NCBI GenBank assembly: GCA_964529265.1
Contig: CAZGVW010000162.1
Coordinates: 1 to 48,259 of the forward strand
Direction of reading: 5' to 3'
Length of the DNA: 48,259 nucleotides
Source of the DNA: CAZGVW01 sp964529265
GTDB taxonomy: Bacteria > Planctomycetota > Phycisphaerae > Phycisphaerales > UBA1924
The notes under the pieces are model-generated. The model was not told the origin of the DNA and did not search any database. It saw nothing but the letters and a program-made list of their open reading frames with translations. This document shows, piece by piece, positions 1-8,981 of this stretch; positions within the stretch are counted from its first letter, which is position 1; the number at the start of each line of letters is the position of its first letter. The position numbers and the translations under genes were made by a program.

Positions 1-1092
1 CTCCCACAGATCCGCGCCATGTACAACGGCGATCAGCAGCGCAAGGGCGTGCTCGTCGAGCACGGCTTCCGCCTCCCCAGCGCCCTCGATAACCGCCCCC
101 TGCGCTTCGAAGAATTCGAGGCCTTCGTCCCCCAGGTCCTCTTCGTCAGCGCCACGCCCGGCCCCTACGAACTGGAGCGCGTCCGAGGTGAAGTGGCCGA
201 GCAGGTCATCCGCCCCACCGGCCTCGTGGATCCCGAGATCGACATCCGCCCCGCCCGCGGACAGGTGGCCGACCTCATCGAACGCTGCCGCGAGCGCGCC
301 GCCAAGGGCGAGCGCGTCCTCGTGACCGCGCTCACCAAGCGCCTCTGCGAAGACCTCGCCAACTACCTCGATGAGCAGGGCCTGCGCGTGCGCTACCTGC
401 ACAGCGAGATCGATACCCTCGAGCGCGTGCAGATCCTCCGCGAACTGCGCGAGGGCGATTTCGATGTGCTCGTCGGCGTCAACCTCCTCCGCGAAGGCCT
501 CGACCTCCCCGAAGTCTCCCTCGTCTGCATCCTCGACGCCGACAAGGAAGGCTTCCTCCGCAGCCCCACCAGCCTCATCCAGCAGATGGGCCGCGCCGCC
601 CGCAACGTCAACGCCCGCGTCGTGATGTACGCCGACAAGATGACGCCCGCCATGCAGGCCGCCATCGACGAGACCGAGCGCCGCCGCGCCAAGCAACTCG
701 CCTACAACCGCGAGCACGGCATCACGCCCCAGACCGTCGTGTCCGCGATCAAACGCGGCCTCGAACTCGAACTCAAGGCCCGCCGCACCGCCCGCGAAGC
801 CGTCAAGGCCGATGAGCCCGCCTTCGAGCGCGATGAACTCGTCCGTATCCTCGAAGACGAGATGTTCAAAGCCGCGGAGGGCCTCGAGTTCGAAAAAGCC
901 GCGCAACTCCGCGATCGCGTTAAGAAACTCAAGGAACTGCCGTCGTCAACCCCCGGCGAGGGCAAACTGCGCCTCTCCGATCTCGATGCCTCGTTCGACG
1001 GTGACAAAACAGCGCCGAAGGCGTCAAAACCCGGCGCGCCGGGCGCAAATCGCAAAAAACGATCGAAACGATCCGGCCCGCTCCGCCGCTAG
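1..1092 (+). CDS. uvrB: UvrABC excinuclease subunit B, C-terminal part
   Basis: UvrB is the damage-verifying helicase-like subunit of nucleotide excision repair in the cytoplasm; it takes DNA from UvrA and recruits UvrC. The reading frame is open from the first base of the window, so the N-terminal part with Walker A is missing. About 363 residues remain. They contain the second helicase lobe, with LREGLDLPEVSLV and the QMGRAARN arginine-finger motif, and end in a UVR domain (FEKAAQLRDRVKKLKEL) that binds UvrC. A short basic tail (RKKRSKRSGPLRR) follows. uvrA lies about 2.4 kb downstream on the same strand, separated by two unrelated genes. Synonymous codons end mostly in C, unlike the G-ending style of uvrA. 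Confidence 0.97.
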   Translation, partial: LPQIRAMYNGDQQRKGVLVEHGFRLPSALDNRPLRFEEFEAFVPQVLFVSATPGPYELERVRGEVAEQVIRPTGLVDPEIDIRPARGQVADLIERCRERAAKGERVLVTALTKRLCEDLANYLDEQGLRVRYLHSEIDTLERVQILRELREGDFDVLVGVNLLREGLDLPEVSLVCILDADKEGFLRSPTSLIQQMGRAARNVNARVVMYADKMTPAMQAAIDETERRRAKQLAYNREHGITPQTVVSAIKRGLELELKARRTAREAVKADEPAFERDELVRILEDEMFKAAEGLEFEKAAQLRDRVKKLKELPSSTPGEGKLRLSDLDASFDGDKTAPKASKPGAPGANRKKRSKRSGPLRR

Positions 1093-1194
1093 CAAGTCCT
1101 GCAAGGCCCCCCGCCCGCCGCGACATCACTCCCTGAGCGCCGCCCCGCCCGCGGCTCGTCAATCGCCAGTGGGGATCCTGAAGGAGGTTGGTCA

Positions 1195-2016
1195 ATGTCA
1201 CTGCGCTCCCGATTCGCCGGTGTTCTCTCCGCCACTGCGGCGCTCCTCGCGCCCGCCGCCGTCGCCTTCGACGCCTCGTCCGGCCTCGTCATCGGCGTCA
1301 ACCCGAACGGCCCCTGGTCCTTCGGCTGGGTCGTCGGCCTCAGCCCCGCGTTCAACGTTTCCGCCTTCGATATCGAGAATCCCGAGGTCTACCAGCTCGC
1401 CGCGGATTTCTGGGATGTCTACCCCCCCGGCGTGCCCTGCCCCAACCCCAGCCCGGTCCTGCGCGATCCTGTGCCGCCGAATCATTTCTGGGACACGCAG
1501 TGGAAAAAAGTCGCCCCCGCCGAGTGGCTCCCCGGCGAGGTCGGCCAGGTCTACGTCGGGACCGGCCCCTGCGACCTCCAGGGCGCCATCCGCTTCACCA
1601 CCCCCGCGACCGGTCGCCACCGCGTCGCGGTCCGCTTCTGGGCCCCCTTCGACAACCTCGCCGACGCCCGCCTCCACATCGTCGGCGGCGCCACGCTTTT
1701 CGAGACCCCAGTCATCCTCAATGAGCCGCCGGTCGAGTTTTCCGCGGCCATCCCCCTTTCCGCTGGCCAGCGCGTCGAAATTCGCGTCGGCAACGGCGAT
1801 GGCTTCACCGACCTCGTCGCCGTCGATTTCGAAGTGGTTCCCGTCTCCCCCGGCGACGTGGACGGCGATGGCGTGGTGAACGCCGGCGATATCGCCCTCA
1901 CGCTCGGCGGATGGGGCGATTGCCCCGGCAAGGGCCTGTGCGGACCGGATCTGGACGGCGACGGCGCGGTTTCTGCCTCGGATCTGGCGATCGTGATCGG
2001 CGCGTGGGCGCCGTGA
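1195..2016 (+). CDS. Secreted protein with C-terminal dockerin-like tail
   Basis: A 273-residue protein of unknown function. The N-terminus (MSLRSRFAGVLSATAALLAP) is a clear Sec signal peptide ending near AVAFDA. The middle (about residues 25-215) looks like a beta-rich extracellular domain that I do not recognise. The last 55 residues hold two EF-hand-like repeats, DVDGDGVVNAGDIALTLGGW and DLDGDGAVSASDLAIVIGAW, resembling type I dockerin repeats. The start is set by an excellent Shine-Dalgarno, AAGGAGG at 1181-1187, seven bases before the ATG. No cohesin partner is visible in the window, so a cellulosome role is not implied. The same tail type occurs on the genes at 7067-7753 and 11298-12725. 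Confidence 0.85.
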   Translation: MSLRSRFAGVLSATAALLAPAAVAFDASSGLVIGVNPNGPWSFGWVVGLSPAFNVSAFDIENPEVYQLAADFWDVYPPGVPCPNPSPVLRDPVPPNHFWDTQWKKVAPAEWLPGEVGQVYVGTGPCDLQGAIRFTTPATGRHRVAVRFWAPFDNLADARLHIVGGATLFETPVILNEPPVEFSAAIPLSAGQRVEIRVGNGDGFTDLVAVDFEVVPVSPGDVDGDGVVNAGDIALTLGGWGDCPGKGLCGPDLDGDGAVSASDLAIVIGAWAP

Positions 2017-2042
2017 GTGAGCCGAAACAACTCTTTCCTCGC

Positions 2043-2063
2043 GCGTTCACCGTGTCTGAACGC
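2043..2063 (+). terminator. Perfect hairpin after the 1195-2016 gene
   Basis: The arms GCGTTCA (2043-2049) and TGAACGC (2057-2063) are exact reverse complements around a 7-nt loop. The hairpin lies 27 nt after the stop codon. There is no T-tract, so it may be an RNA-stabilising 3' hairpin or an operator for the next gene rather than an intrinsic terminator. Confidence 0.4.
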
Positions 2064-2117
2064 ACGGCGAGCGCATTCTTGACGTTTTCTGCACTCCGTG
2101 CGCCGGGAATTGAGCGG

Positions 2118-2123
2118 TAGATT
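2118..2123 (+). promoter_or_regulatory. -10 box placed for a leaderless start (glycosyltransferase)
   Basis: TAGATT lies 5 nt before the ATG at 2129, and there is no Shine-Dalgarno between them. With usual -10 to start spacing, transcription would begin at or next to the start codon. It fits the pattern seen before six other genes in this window. No convincing -35 box is visible. Confidence 0.4.
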
Positions 2124-2128
2124 CGGCC

Positions 2129-3403
2129 ATGCGCATCGCGCTCTGCACCATGGCGGCGCCGTGGCCGAAGCGCCCGGGGCTCTCGATCTACAACGCCCAC
2201 CAAGCCGCGGCGTTGACCCAGGCCGGCGCCCCCACGCTTCTGGTGGCCATGACCCCCTATGTGCCCCGGTGGCTGGGCCGGGCCGTGCCAAGGCTGCGCG
2301 ATCACGCGGAAAGACCGCTCGAATACGAGTTTCTGGGCGCAAAAACGCGAGTTGTGCGCGCTCTGTACGGCCACCCGCGCTTCGTACGCCTGCAGGTGGC
2401 CCCGCGGGCCCCGCGCCTGACCGGCCGGGCCCTTTCGCTCACCATGGGGCGCCGTCTGGATCGCGCCGTTGCGCCTTTTGAGCCGGATGCGCTCATTTTT
2501 CACAACGCGGCGCTGTGGGGCGACCTGGCGCGGCGGATGTCGCAGCGGATGGGCCTTCCCTACGCCATCATCGAGCACGATGTCCTGCCTCGGAATCCGC
2601 GGACGCGGGAGGGGCGGTTCTACTGCGACGTGGTTTCGGAGGCGCAGGCCATCTTTGTGGTCGGAAAAAACCTGCTTTCGCAGTTGCGGGACGGTTTGGG
2701 GCTGAAACACACGCTGTTCATCCCGAATGGCGCATGCCTGCCGACGGATGAGCAGCGCCGGACGCCGCGACCCGAGCACTGGAAGGGCAAGCGCGTGATC
2801 CTGTGCGCGGGGGCGCCGATCGAGCGAAAGGGCCACGCGGTGCTCGTGGATGCGTTTTCACGCGCCAATGTGCCGAATTCGCTGCTCGTGTTCGTCGGCG
2901 CGCCTCCGGCCGCCGTGCGCGCCCAGATCGAGCGCCTCGGAATCGCGGAACGAGTGGAAATTCTGAGCGCCATGTCGCAAAACGAGTTCCTTCAGCGCCT
3001 CGTTTGGGCGGACCTGTTCGCCCTGCCCAGTTGGGATGAGCCCTTCGGGCTGGTGTACGCGGAGGCGCTGGGCGCCGAGACGCCGATCATCCTGACCAGC
3101 AGTTGCGGGATGGCGTCGGAAATCGAGCACGGCGAGCACGGGTGGATCGTCCCGCCAAAGGATGCGCCGGCGCTGGCGGAGGAGCTGCGGTACGCCCTCC
3201 TGGATGCAGACCTGGGCGCCATGGGTCGGGCCGGGCGGGAACTGGTGGAGCGGCGGTTTACCTGGCGGCGGAACGCGGAATCGGTGGTGGCGGGCCTGCG
3301 GATGAGCCAAGAGGAGATCGAGGCCTCCGGGGGCGCCATTCACGCCGATTCGGTGGGCGGGAGGCCCTTGGCGGGTCGCCTGGCGGGCGCGCGGGCGGTC
3401 TGA
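2129..3403 (+). CDS. GT4-type glycosyltransferase
   Basis: A 424-residue GT-B fold glycosyltransferase of the GT4/group 1 type, probably a retaining, nucleotide-sugar-dependent enzyme making a cell-surface glycan. The N-terminal acceptor lobe (MRIALCTMAAPWPKRPG, with N-A-H-Q at about 25) is followed by the donor lobe. That lobe contains the IPNG strand, the GAPIERKGHAVLVDAF segment and the characteristic E-x7-E region EPFGLVYAE, then a GW-V-P-P motif typical of this family. The acceptor and sugar cannot be read from the sequence. The gene is single, between a secreted protein and uvrA. It has no signal peptide, so it should act in the cytoplasm. The start follows a TAGATT box without a Shine-Dalgarno. 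Confidence 0.88.
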   Translation: MRIALCTMAAPWPKRPGLSIYNAHQAAALTQAGAPTLLVAMTPYVPRWLGRAVPRLRDHAERPLEYEFLGAKTRVVRALYGHPRFVRLQVAPRAPRLTGRALSLTMGRRLDRAVAPFEPDALIFHNAALWGDLARRMSQRMGLPYAIIEHDVLPRNPRTREGRFYCDVVSEAQAIFVVGKNLLSQLRDGLGLKHTLFIPNGACLPTDEQRRTPRPEHWKGKRVILCAGAPIERKGHAVLVDAFSRANVPNSLLVFVGAPPAAVRAQIERLGIAERVEILSAMSQNEFLQRLVWADLFALPSWDEPFGLVYAEALGAETPIILTSSCGMASEIEHGEHGWIVPPKDAPALAEELRYALLDADLGAMGRAGRELVERRFTWRRNAESVVAGLRMSQEEIEASGGAIHADSVGGRPLAGRLAGARAV

Positions 3404-3440
3404 AGGGAGCCTCCGGCCGTTCGGGTCCTGCTCGCCTGCG

Positions 3441-3460
3441 TATGATCGCTGTCACGGAGG
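3441..3460 (+). promoter_or_regulatory. uvrA promoter -10 and ribosome binding site
   Basis: TATGAT at 3441-3446 is a near-consensus -10 box, and GGAGG at 3456-3460 is a Shine-Dalgarno 13 nt before the GTG at 3474. The predicted leader is about 25 nt. I see no LexA-like palindrome in the 70-bp gap before uvrA. Confidence 0.5.
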
Positions 3461-3473
3461 AACCACGCCGGTC

Positions 3474-6400
3474 GTGCGCACGAAAACCCCCTCTCCCAAC
3501 GGTCAGATCTCGCCCGAACGAGTCATCAGGATCCGAGGCGCCCGGGAGCACAACCTCAAGGGCATCGACGTGGAGATTCCGCGCGATCGCCTCGTGGTGG
3601 TGACGGGGCTCTCGGGCTCCGGCAAGTCGTCGCTGGCGTTCGACACGATCTTCGCGGAGGGGCAGCGGAAGTACATGGAATCGCTGTCCGCGTACGCGCG
3701 GCAGTTCCTCGAGCAGTTGCGCAAGCCGGACGTGGAGGACATCGAAGGCCTCCCCCCCACCATCGCCATCGAGCAGCGGACGAGCGGCCACAACCCGCGG
3801 TCCACGGTCGCGACCAGCACGGAGATCTACGACTATCTGCGCCTGCTCTTCGCGCGATGCGGGCGGCCGACCTGCTGGGCGCCGGTGAAGACGCGCAAGG
3901 ATGGGTCGGTGGTCGAGCGCTGCGGCCGGCCGATCGAGGCGACGAGCGCCACGCAGATCGTGGACGCGGTGTTCGGGCTGCCCGAGGGCTCGCGGCTGAT
4001 GGTGATCGCGCCCGTCGTGCGCGGGAAGAAGGGCTTTCACAAGGAGGTGATGGAGGGCCTTCAGAAGCAGGGGCTCATCCGGGCGCGCGTGAACGGCACG
4101 ATCGTGGACCTGCGCGAGGCGCTGAAGGAGGGCGGGGACAATCCGCTGGGCCTCGGGCGCTACGAGCGCAACACGGTTGAGGCGGTGATCGACCGCATCG
4201 TGCTGAAGCCGGATGTGCGGCAGCGACTGGCGGAATCGATCGAGACGGCGCTGCGGCTGGCGGACGGGCTGGTGGTCGTGAGCGCTCAGGAGGGCGAGGA
4301 CACGACGCGCTGGACGGACCGGGTGTACAGCGAGAAGTATGCGTGCTCGGAGCACCCGGAGTGCTCGATCTCGGAACTTGAGCCGCGGCTGTTCTCGTTC
4401 AACTCACCCTACGGCGCCTGCCCGGAGTGCGACGGCCTCGGCAACCTGATGGAGTTCGACGAGGCGCTGGTGATCCCGAACGATGCGCTGAGCCTCGCGG
4501 AGGGCGCAGTGGCCGCATGGGCCAAGAACGGGCCGGTGCGGGCGTGGTTCAATCGCAAACTGAAGCGATTCTGCAAGGACTTCGCCGCCTCGTTCAACCG
4601 GCCGGTGAAGGACTTCGACGCAGATCGCCGACGCATCCTGCTCCACGGAACGGCGCCGGCCGATGTGGAGCGCTTCGGCAAGCGCTTCGAGGGCGTGATC
4701 CCGAACATCATGGAGTGGTGGGGCTCGACGGAGAACGAATCGGTCAAGGAGTGGCTGAGCGGCTTCATGTCGCAGACGCCGTGCCGCACGTGCCTGGGCG
4801 ACCGGCTGAAGATCGAATCGCTCTCCGTGCTGCTGCGCACGGGCGAGGCGCTGCCGAAGGACGTGCTTGAACTCCGGGCGCGGCACGGGCTCACCGGGGA
4901 TGCGCACGCGCTCAACATCGCGGATTTCACACGCCTGAACATCACGCAGGCGCAGACGATCGTGCAGGGGCTTTCGCTCACGGGCGAGCAGCGGGCCATC
5001 GCCGAAGCGATTCTGCGCGAGATCAACAACCGCATCGGCTTCCTCGCGAGCGTGGGGCTCAACTACCTGTCGCTCGATCGCAAGACGGCGACACTCTCGG
5101 GCGGCGAGGCGCAGCGCATCCGCCTGGCGACGCAGGTGGGCTCCGGCCTGGTCGGCGCGTGCTACGTGCTCGATGAACCCACGATCGGCCTGCACCAGCG
5201 CGACAACGACCGGCTCATCACGACGCTGCGGCATCTCACGGACATCGGGAACACCGTGATCGTCGTCGAGCACGATGAGGACATGATCCGCTCCGCGGAC
5301 CACGTCGTGGACATGGGCCCGGGGCCGGGCGTGCACGGCGGACGCGTGGTCGGACAGGGCACGATCGAGGACTTGGCGGCGGCGCCCGAATCGCTCACGG
5401 GGCGGTACCTGTCGGGCGAACTGGAGATCGAAACTCCCGCGCCCGGGAAGCGGCGGGCTCTGAGCGAGAAACGCGCCGTGGTTGTCAAGGGCGCGCGGCA
5501 GAACAACCTCAAGAGCATCGACGTCTCGTTCCCGCTGGGCGGGATCATCTGCGTCACGGGCGTTTCGGGGTCGGGCAAGTCCACGCTGGTCAACGACATC
5601 CTGCTGCAGGCGGCGCGGAAGGAACTTCTGGGCTCTCGCGTGAAACCGGGCGAACACTCGCGCGTGACGGGCCTTGCGAAGATCGATCGGGTCATCGAGG
5701 TGGATCAATCGCCGATCGGGCGCACGCCGCGGTCCAATCCGGCGACGTACACGGGTGTGTTCGACGACATCAGGCGCGTCTTCGCCATGACGAAGGAGGC
5801 GAAGATCCGCGGCTATGAGCCCGGGCGGTTCTCGTTCAACGTCAAGGGCGGACGCTGCGAGGCGTGCCAGGGTCAAGGGGTGAAGAAGATCGAGATGCAC
5901 TTCCTGCCGGATGTGTTCGTGGAGTGCGAGGTCTGCCGCGGGGCGCGGTACAACCGCGAGACACTGGAAGTGCACTACAAGGGCAAGACCATCGCGCAGG
6001 TGCTGGACATGACGGTTGAGGACGGGTGCGTGTTCTTCGAGAACCACCCGAAGATCCAGCGCTTCCTGCAGTGCCTGCACGACGTGGGTTTGGACTACAT
6101 CACGCTTGGCCAGCCCTCGACGACGCTCTCCGGCGGCGAAGCGCAGCGCGTGAAGCTGGCCACCGAACTGGGCAAGGGCGCAGGAACCGGGCTGGCGGCG
6201 TCGGAGCATGCGCTCTACGTGCTCGATGAGCCGACGACGGGGCTGCACTTCGAGGACATCCGCAAACTGCTCGGCGTGTTGAACCGGCTGGCGGACCAGG
6301 GGAACACGCTGGTGGTGATCGAGCACAACCTCGATGTGATCAAGTGCGCCGACTGGATCATCGACCTGGGGCCGGAGGGGGGCGACGGCGGCGGGCGGGT

Positions 6401-6548
6401 GATCGCGGCGGGGCCGCCAGAAGTGGTGGCGGGGACATCGGGCTCGCACACGGGGGCGTACCTCAAGCCCATGCTGCGAAGGGGGCGTTCGGCGTCGAGC
6501 TCAGAGGCGCCGCGGGTGCGTCGCCCTCGGCAGCGGGTTTCGACATGA
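3474..6548 (+). CDS. uvrA: UvrABC excinuclease subunit A
   Basis: UvrA is the DNA damage sensor of nucleotide excision repair, a dimeric ABC ATPase that loads UvrB. Two ATPase modules are complete: Walker A GLSGSGKSS near residue 45 and GVSGSGKST near 696, and ABC signatures TLSGGEAQRIRLAT and TLSGGEAQRVKLAT. The C-terminal zinc finger is intact (CEACQGQG ... CEVC). At 1024 residues it is some 70-80 longer than the common form. The extra length lies partly in the region after CGRPTCWAPVKTRKDGSVV and partly in a basic C-terminal tail. The start is GTG, chosen because GGAGG precedes it and the sequence reaches a normal IRGAREHNLKGIDVEIP opening. The stop codon overlaps a possible ATG of the cupin gene (ATGA at 6545-6548). 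Confidence 0.98.
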   Translation: MRTKTPSPNGQISPERVIRIRGAREHNLKGIDVEIPRDRLVVVTGLSGSGKSSLAFDTIFAEGQRKYMESLSAYARQFLEQLRKPDVEDIEGLPPTIAIEQRTSGHNPRSTVATSTEIYDYLRLLFARCGRPTCWAPVKTRKDGSVVERCGRPIEATSATQIVDAVFGLPEGSRLMVIAPVVRGKKGFHKEVMEGLQKQGLIRARVNGTIVDLREALKEGGDNPLGLGRYERNTVEAVIDRIVLKPDVRQRLAESIETALRLADGLVVVSAQEGEDTTRWTDRVYSEKYACSEHPECSISELEPRLFSFNSPYGACPECDGLGNLMEFDEALVIPNDALSLAEGAVAAWAKNGPVRAWFNRKLKRFCKDFAASFNRPVKDFDADRRRILLHGTAPADVERFGKRFEGVIPNIMEWWGSTENESVKEWLSGFMSQTPCRTCLGDRLKIESLSVLLRTGEALPKDVLELRARHGLTGDAHALNIADFTRLNITQAQTIVQGLSLTGEQRAIAEAILREINNRIGFLASVGLNYLSLDRKTATLSGGEAQRIRLATQVGSGLVGACYVLDEPTIGLHQRDNDRLITTLRHLTDIGNTVIVVEHDEDMIRSADHVVDMGPGPGVHGGRVVGQGTIEDLAAAPESLTGRYLSGELEIETPAPGKRRALSEKRAVVVKGARQNNLKSIDVSFPLGGIICVTGVSGSGKSTLVNDILLQAARKELLGSRVKPGEHSRVTGLAKIDRVIEVDQSPIGRTPRSNPATYTGVFDDIRRVFAMTKEAKIRGYEPGRFSFNVKGGRCEACQGQGVKKIEMHFLPDVFVECEVCRGARYNRETLEVHYKGKTIAQVLDMTVEDGCVFFENHPKIQRFLQCLHDVGLDYITLGQPSTTLSGGEAQRVKLATELGKGAGTGLAASEHALYVLDEPTTGLHFEDIRKLLGVLNRLADQGNTLVVIEHNLDVIKCADWIIDLGPEGGDGGGRVIAAGPPEVVAGTSGSHTGAYLKPMLRRGRSASSSEAPRVRRPRQRVST

Positions 6549-6571
6549 GCCATTCGGAGGGATGCGGAGCG

Positions 6572-7060
6572 ATGCGACACGAGCGCGGCGCGGTCCATAC
6601 GCCGGCGGCGACGGGCAGAACGTTCAGCGTGGCGGGCGACGTCATCACCATCCTGCTGAGCGGCGAAGACACGGGCGGCGCGTACATGCAGTGCGAACTC
6701 GTGGCGCCTCCCGGCAAGGGACCGCCGCCGCACATGCACGCGCGCGAGGACGAGGCGTTCTACATCCTCGAAGGCGAGGCCGAGTTCCACGTGGATGGGC
6801 GCATCGTCCGAGGCCGTCGCGGCGACGCGGTGCTGGCGCCGAAGGGATCGCGGCACTTCTTCCGGAATGTCGGCGACGGATCGCTGCGCCTGGTCATCAC
6901 GTGCTCGCCCGCGGGCTTTGAGGGCTTCATCGCCGAGGCAGGCGATGAAGTCGCCGCGGGCAGCGAGCCGCTGCCCTTCGATGAAGCGAGGCTGCAGCGC
7001 CTGCTGGCCGCGGCGGCGCGGCATGGGATCGAGATTCTGGCGCAGCCGGAAGCGGTCTAG
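6572..7060 (+). CDS. Single-domain cupin protein
   Basis: A 162-residue cupin of the quercetin-dioxygenase-like type. Cupin motif 1 is complete, with putative metal ligands H54, H56 and E61 in PPPHMHAREDEAFYILEG. Motif 2 supplies H95 in KGSRHFFRN. The fold normally binds a divalent metal; the substrate is unknown, and many such small cupins are of undefined function. Two starts are possible in one frame. ATG 6545 overlaps the uvrA stop as ATGA and would give 171 residues. ATG 6572 is preceded by GGAGG at 6556-6560. I prefer 6572 on the ribosome site. Either way the gene is probably co-transcribed with uvrA. Confidence 0.88.
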   Translation: MRHERGAVHTPAATGRTFSVAGDVITILLSGEDTGGAYMQCELVAPPGKGPPPHMHAREDEAFYILEGEAEFHVDGRIVRGRRGDAVLAPKGSRHFFRNVGDGSLRLVITCSPAGFEGFIAEAGDEVAAGSEPLPFDEARLQRLLAAAARHGIEILAQPEAV

Positions 7061-7066
7061 ACCCGC

Positions 7067-7753
7067 CTAGAGCGGGCACGGTCCCCACGCGCCGAGCAGC
7101 AGCGCGAGGTCAGCGCTGTTGACCACGCCGTCGCCGTTCAAGTCCTGCGGGCAGGAGGCGGCGAGCCGATCTCCGACGACCTGGATGAAGTATGGAAAAT
7201 CGGTCCCGTAGTTCCACGTGACTCCGGAGTCCTGGGAATCGCCGAAGGCGGCAATGACGCCGGCGCCGACCGACTGGTTCGTATTGGCATAGGACAGGCC
7301 GAAACCGCCATCGCCCGGCGCTTCGACACCCAGCACAACCCAGTACGTCGTGTTCGGGTTCAGCGTGATCGCGGCCGCCGGCGTCAGGCTGCGCGCCGAG
7401 AGCGGACCGGAAAGATCCGGCGCGAGCAGCGACACGATGAGCGCTCCGATCTGTCCCCCCGAGTCATCCCGAAGTTCGGCGACGATCACCGGGGCGCCCT
7501 GCGCTTCCCCCACGATGACGTCGATGCGCGTGAGCGCGTAGGACGACTCGTCGGTTGTGAACGACTGGGCGGCCCACGACCACTCGGAGGCGCCGGAGGG
7601 GGGCGGATTCGGATTCGGGTTGTTTCCCACGTCGCTTGTGGCGCGCAGGGGCTCCGCCAGATTCGAGACGATCACGTCGGCGAGGGAGAACGGCGCCAGC
7701 GAGGCGCACACAGACACGGCGACCATCCACGTCTTCACGCGCAGCGTCAACAT
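7067..7753 (-). CDS. Secreted protein with one dockerin-like repeat
   Basis: A 228-residue secreted protein. The N-terminus MLTLRVKTWMVAVSVCASL is a signal peptide with cleavage likely after LA in PFSLADV. The body is a beta-rich domain ('choice-of-anchor' style, with phrases such as NTTYWVVLGVEAPG) found in secreted planctomycete proteins; its function is unknown. It ends in CPQDLNGDGVVNSADLALLL followed by GAWGPCP, a single calcium-loop repeat flanked by cysteines. The start at 7753 is chosen over 7759 and 7801 because AGGAG stands 8 nt before it. The gene converges on the cupin gene with only 6 bp between the stops. A CCCGC/GCGGG hairpin (7062-7076) spans that junction. A TAGACT box on this strand at 7893-7898 could be its -10, giving a leader of about 130 nt. 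Confidence 0.82.
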   Translation of the reverse strand: MLTLRVKTWMVAVSVCASLAPFSLADVIVSNLAEPLRATSDVGNNPNPNPPPSGASEWSWAAQSFTTDESSYALTRIDVIVGEAQGAPVIVAELRDDSGGQIGALIVSLLAPDLSGPLSARSLTPAAAITLNPNTTYWVVLGVEAPGDGGFGLSYANTNQSVGAGVIAAFGDSQDSGVTWNYGTDFPYFIQVVGDRLAASCPQDLNGDGVVNSADLALLLGAWGPCPL

Positions 7754-8017
7754 GAGCATGACTCCTGAAGGATCGCAAGCGCCCGGGCGCGGATCGCACA
7801 AGAGCGTTCGCGCGGATCGCGAGCGTCAGCAACAACTGACCGAGTCCTTCTCGCGTTCGTGTGAGGCTTGCCCGACCCTTCCGATCGCGGAGTCTACCTT
7901 GCCCATTGCGAACAACGGGAATCCCCAAGCGCTGCGGCAGGTGAAATGGGACAAGTCAACCCGGTGTCGTTCGTCTCGCGTTCGGCGATTTGGATTCTGG
8001 TCGGTCCAAAGTGTCGC

Positions 8018-8890
8018 TCACGGGTTCACGCGCCACCACCGATGCATCGCCTCATCAAGCGTTCGCGGCGCGGTCCCGGGCGGCGCCAACTTCAGCCACC
8101 AAGGCAGGTTGCTCGATCGATGGAGGAGCGCGTGCGCGAGCGCGCGCTCGGAGAGGGATCGATCTATTTCAGACTCGTTTGCTCCGAAGCCGCGGAGGAA
8201 CGCGCGGAAGCATGCCGCATCGCCGCCCGTCACGAACAGCCCGACCGACGCCAGTTCATGCTCCGGATGGCCGGCCATGGCCGACTCGAAGTCGATGAGC
8301 CCGGAGAGCGCCCAGCCGCGGCTGCCTCGCTCAACATACGCATGGTCGCGCATCAGTTCGGTGTGTAGGAGAGATGCGCCTTCGCGCTCCAGCAAGCCTG
8401 CCCATTTCGCCAGAAACGTCTCGATCTGGCCGAGCCACGGTTCGCCGAGGCCGAGTCGCGCCTGCCGCGCGACGCACTCCTCGCGCTGCCGTGCCAGGAA
8501 TGCGGCGTAATCGTGTCCGCACGCGCCGGGCAGGCCGTCAACCGGCACGCCGTTGAGGGAAACGGTCACTTCGCCGAGGCGCTCGCACAGCGCGAGCCGT
8601 TCGCGTTCCGGAATCTCGTTCCAGACCTCGGCGAGCGGCGCGCCGGGCACGCGCGACATGATGAAGTAGGGCCAGGACTCCAGTTCGCCCCGGGCGGTCA
8701 CTTCGGGCGTCGCGATCGGAAGACGGCCCGCGACGCGCTGCAGCACGGCGACCTCCACGTCGTGGTGCTCGCGGTGCAACGGAGTCTCCAGTTTGAGCAC
8801 ATGCAACGGCCCGAGCGCCGCCACGATCACCGACCCGCGCTCGAAGAACTCCACGTCGCGCCCCGCGAGCCCATGCCGCTGTGCGATCAC
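8018..8890 (-). CDS. APH-fold phosphotransferase
   Basis: A 290-residue protein of the aminoglycoside/hygromycin phosphotransferase family (APH, protein-kinase-like fold). The catalytic loop is LLHTELMRDHAYVE (about 174-187), where the family norm is HGDLxxxN. Aspartate is replaced by E178 and asparagine by H183, a variant seen in some APH-like proteins. The metal-binding aspartate is D200 in LIDFESAMAGHPEHEL. The variant loop makes an antibiotic substrate uncertain; a small-molecule kinase role is equally possible. The start is GTG 8890. The same frame stays open upstream for about 110 nt with coding-like residues (HPEGFPPRANLERYAEAV) but offers no ATG, GTG or TTG there, so the true start is uncertain. 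Confidence 0.8.
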   Translation of the reverse strand: MIAQRHGLAGRDVEFFERGSVIVAALGPLHVLKLETPLHREHHDVEVAVLQRVAGRLPIATPEVTARGELESWPYFIMSRVPGAPLAEVWNEIPERERLALCERLGEVTVSLNGVPVDGLPGACGHDYAAFLARQREECVARQARLGLGEPWLGQIETFLAKWAGLLEREGASLLHTELMRDHAYVERGSRGWALSGLIDFESAMAGHPEHELASVGLFVTGGDAACFRAFLRGFGANESEIDRSLSERALAHALLHRSSNLPWWLKLAPPGTAPRTLDEAMHRWWRVNP

Positions 8891-8981
8891 GCGGACGGCC
8901 TCGGCGTACCGCTCGAGGTTCGCCCGCGGCGGGAATCCCTCGGGGTGCTCGACGTCGGGAGAAGCGACGGCACCGGACTCA

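Noticed and set aside
3404..3473. LexA/SOS box before uvrA
   Set aside because: I looked for a palindromic SOS-type site and found none in the gap.
6344..6571. Longer open frame for the cupin gene running back into uvrA
   Set aside because: The upstream part is the shadow of the uvrA C-terminus in another frame and has no cupin-like residues; the ribosome site favours 6572.
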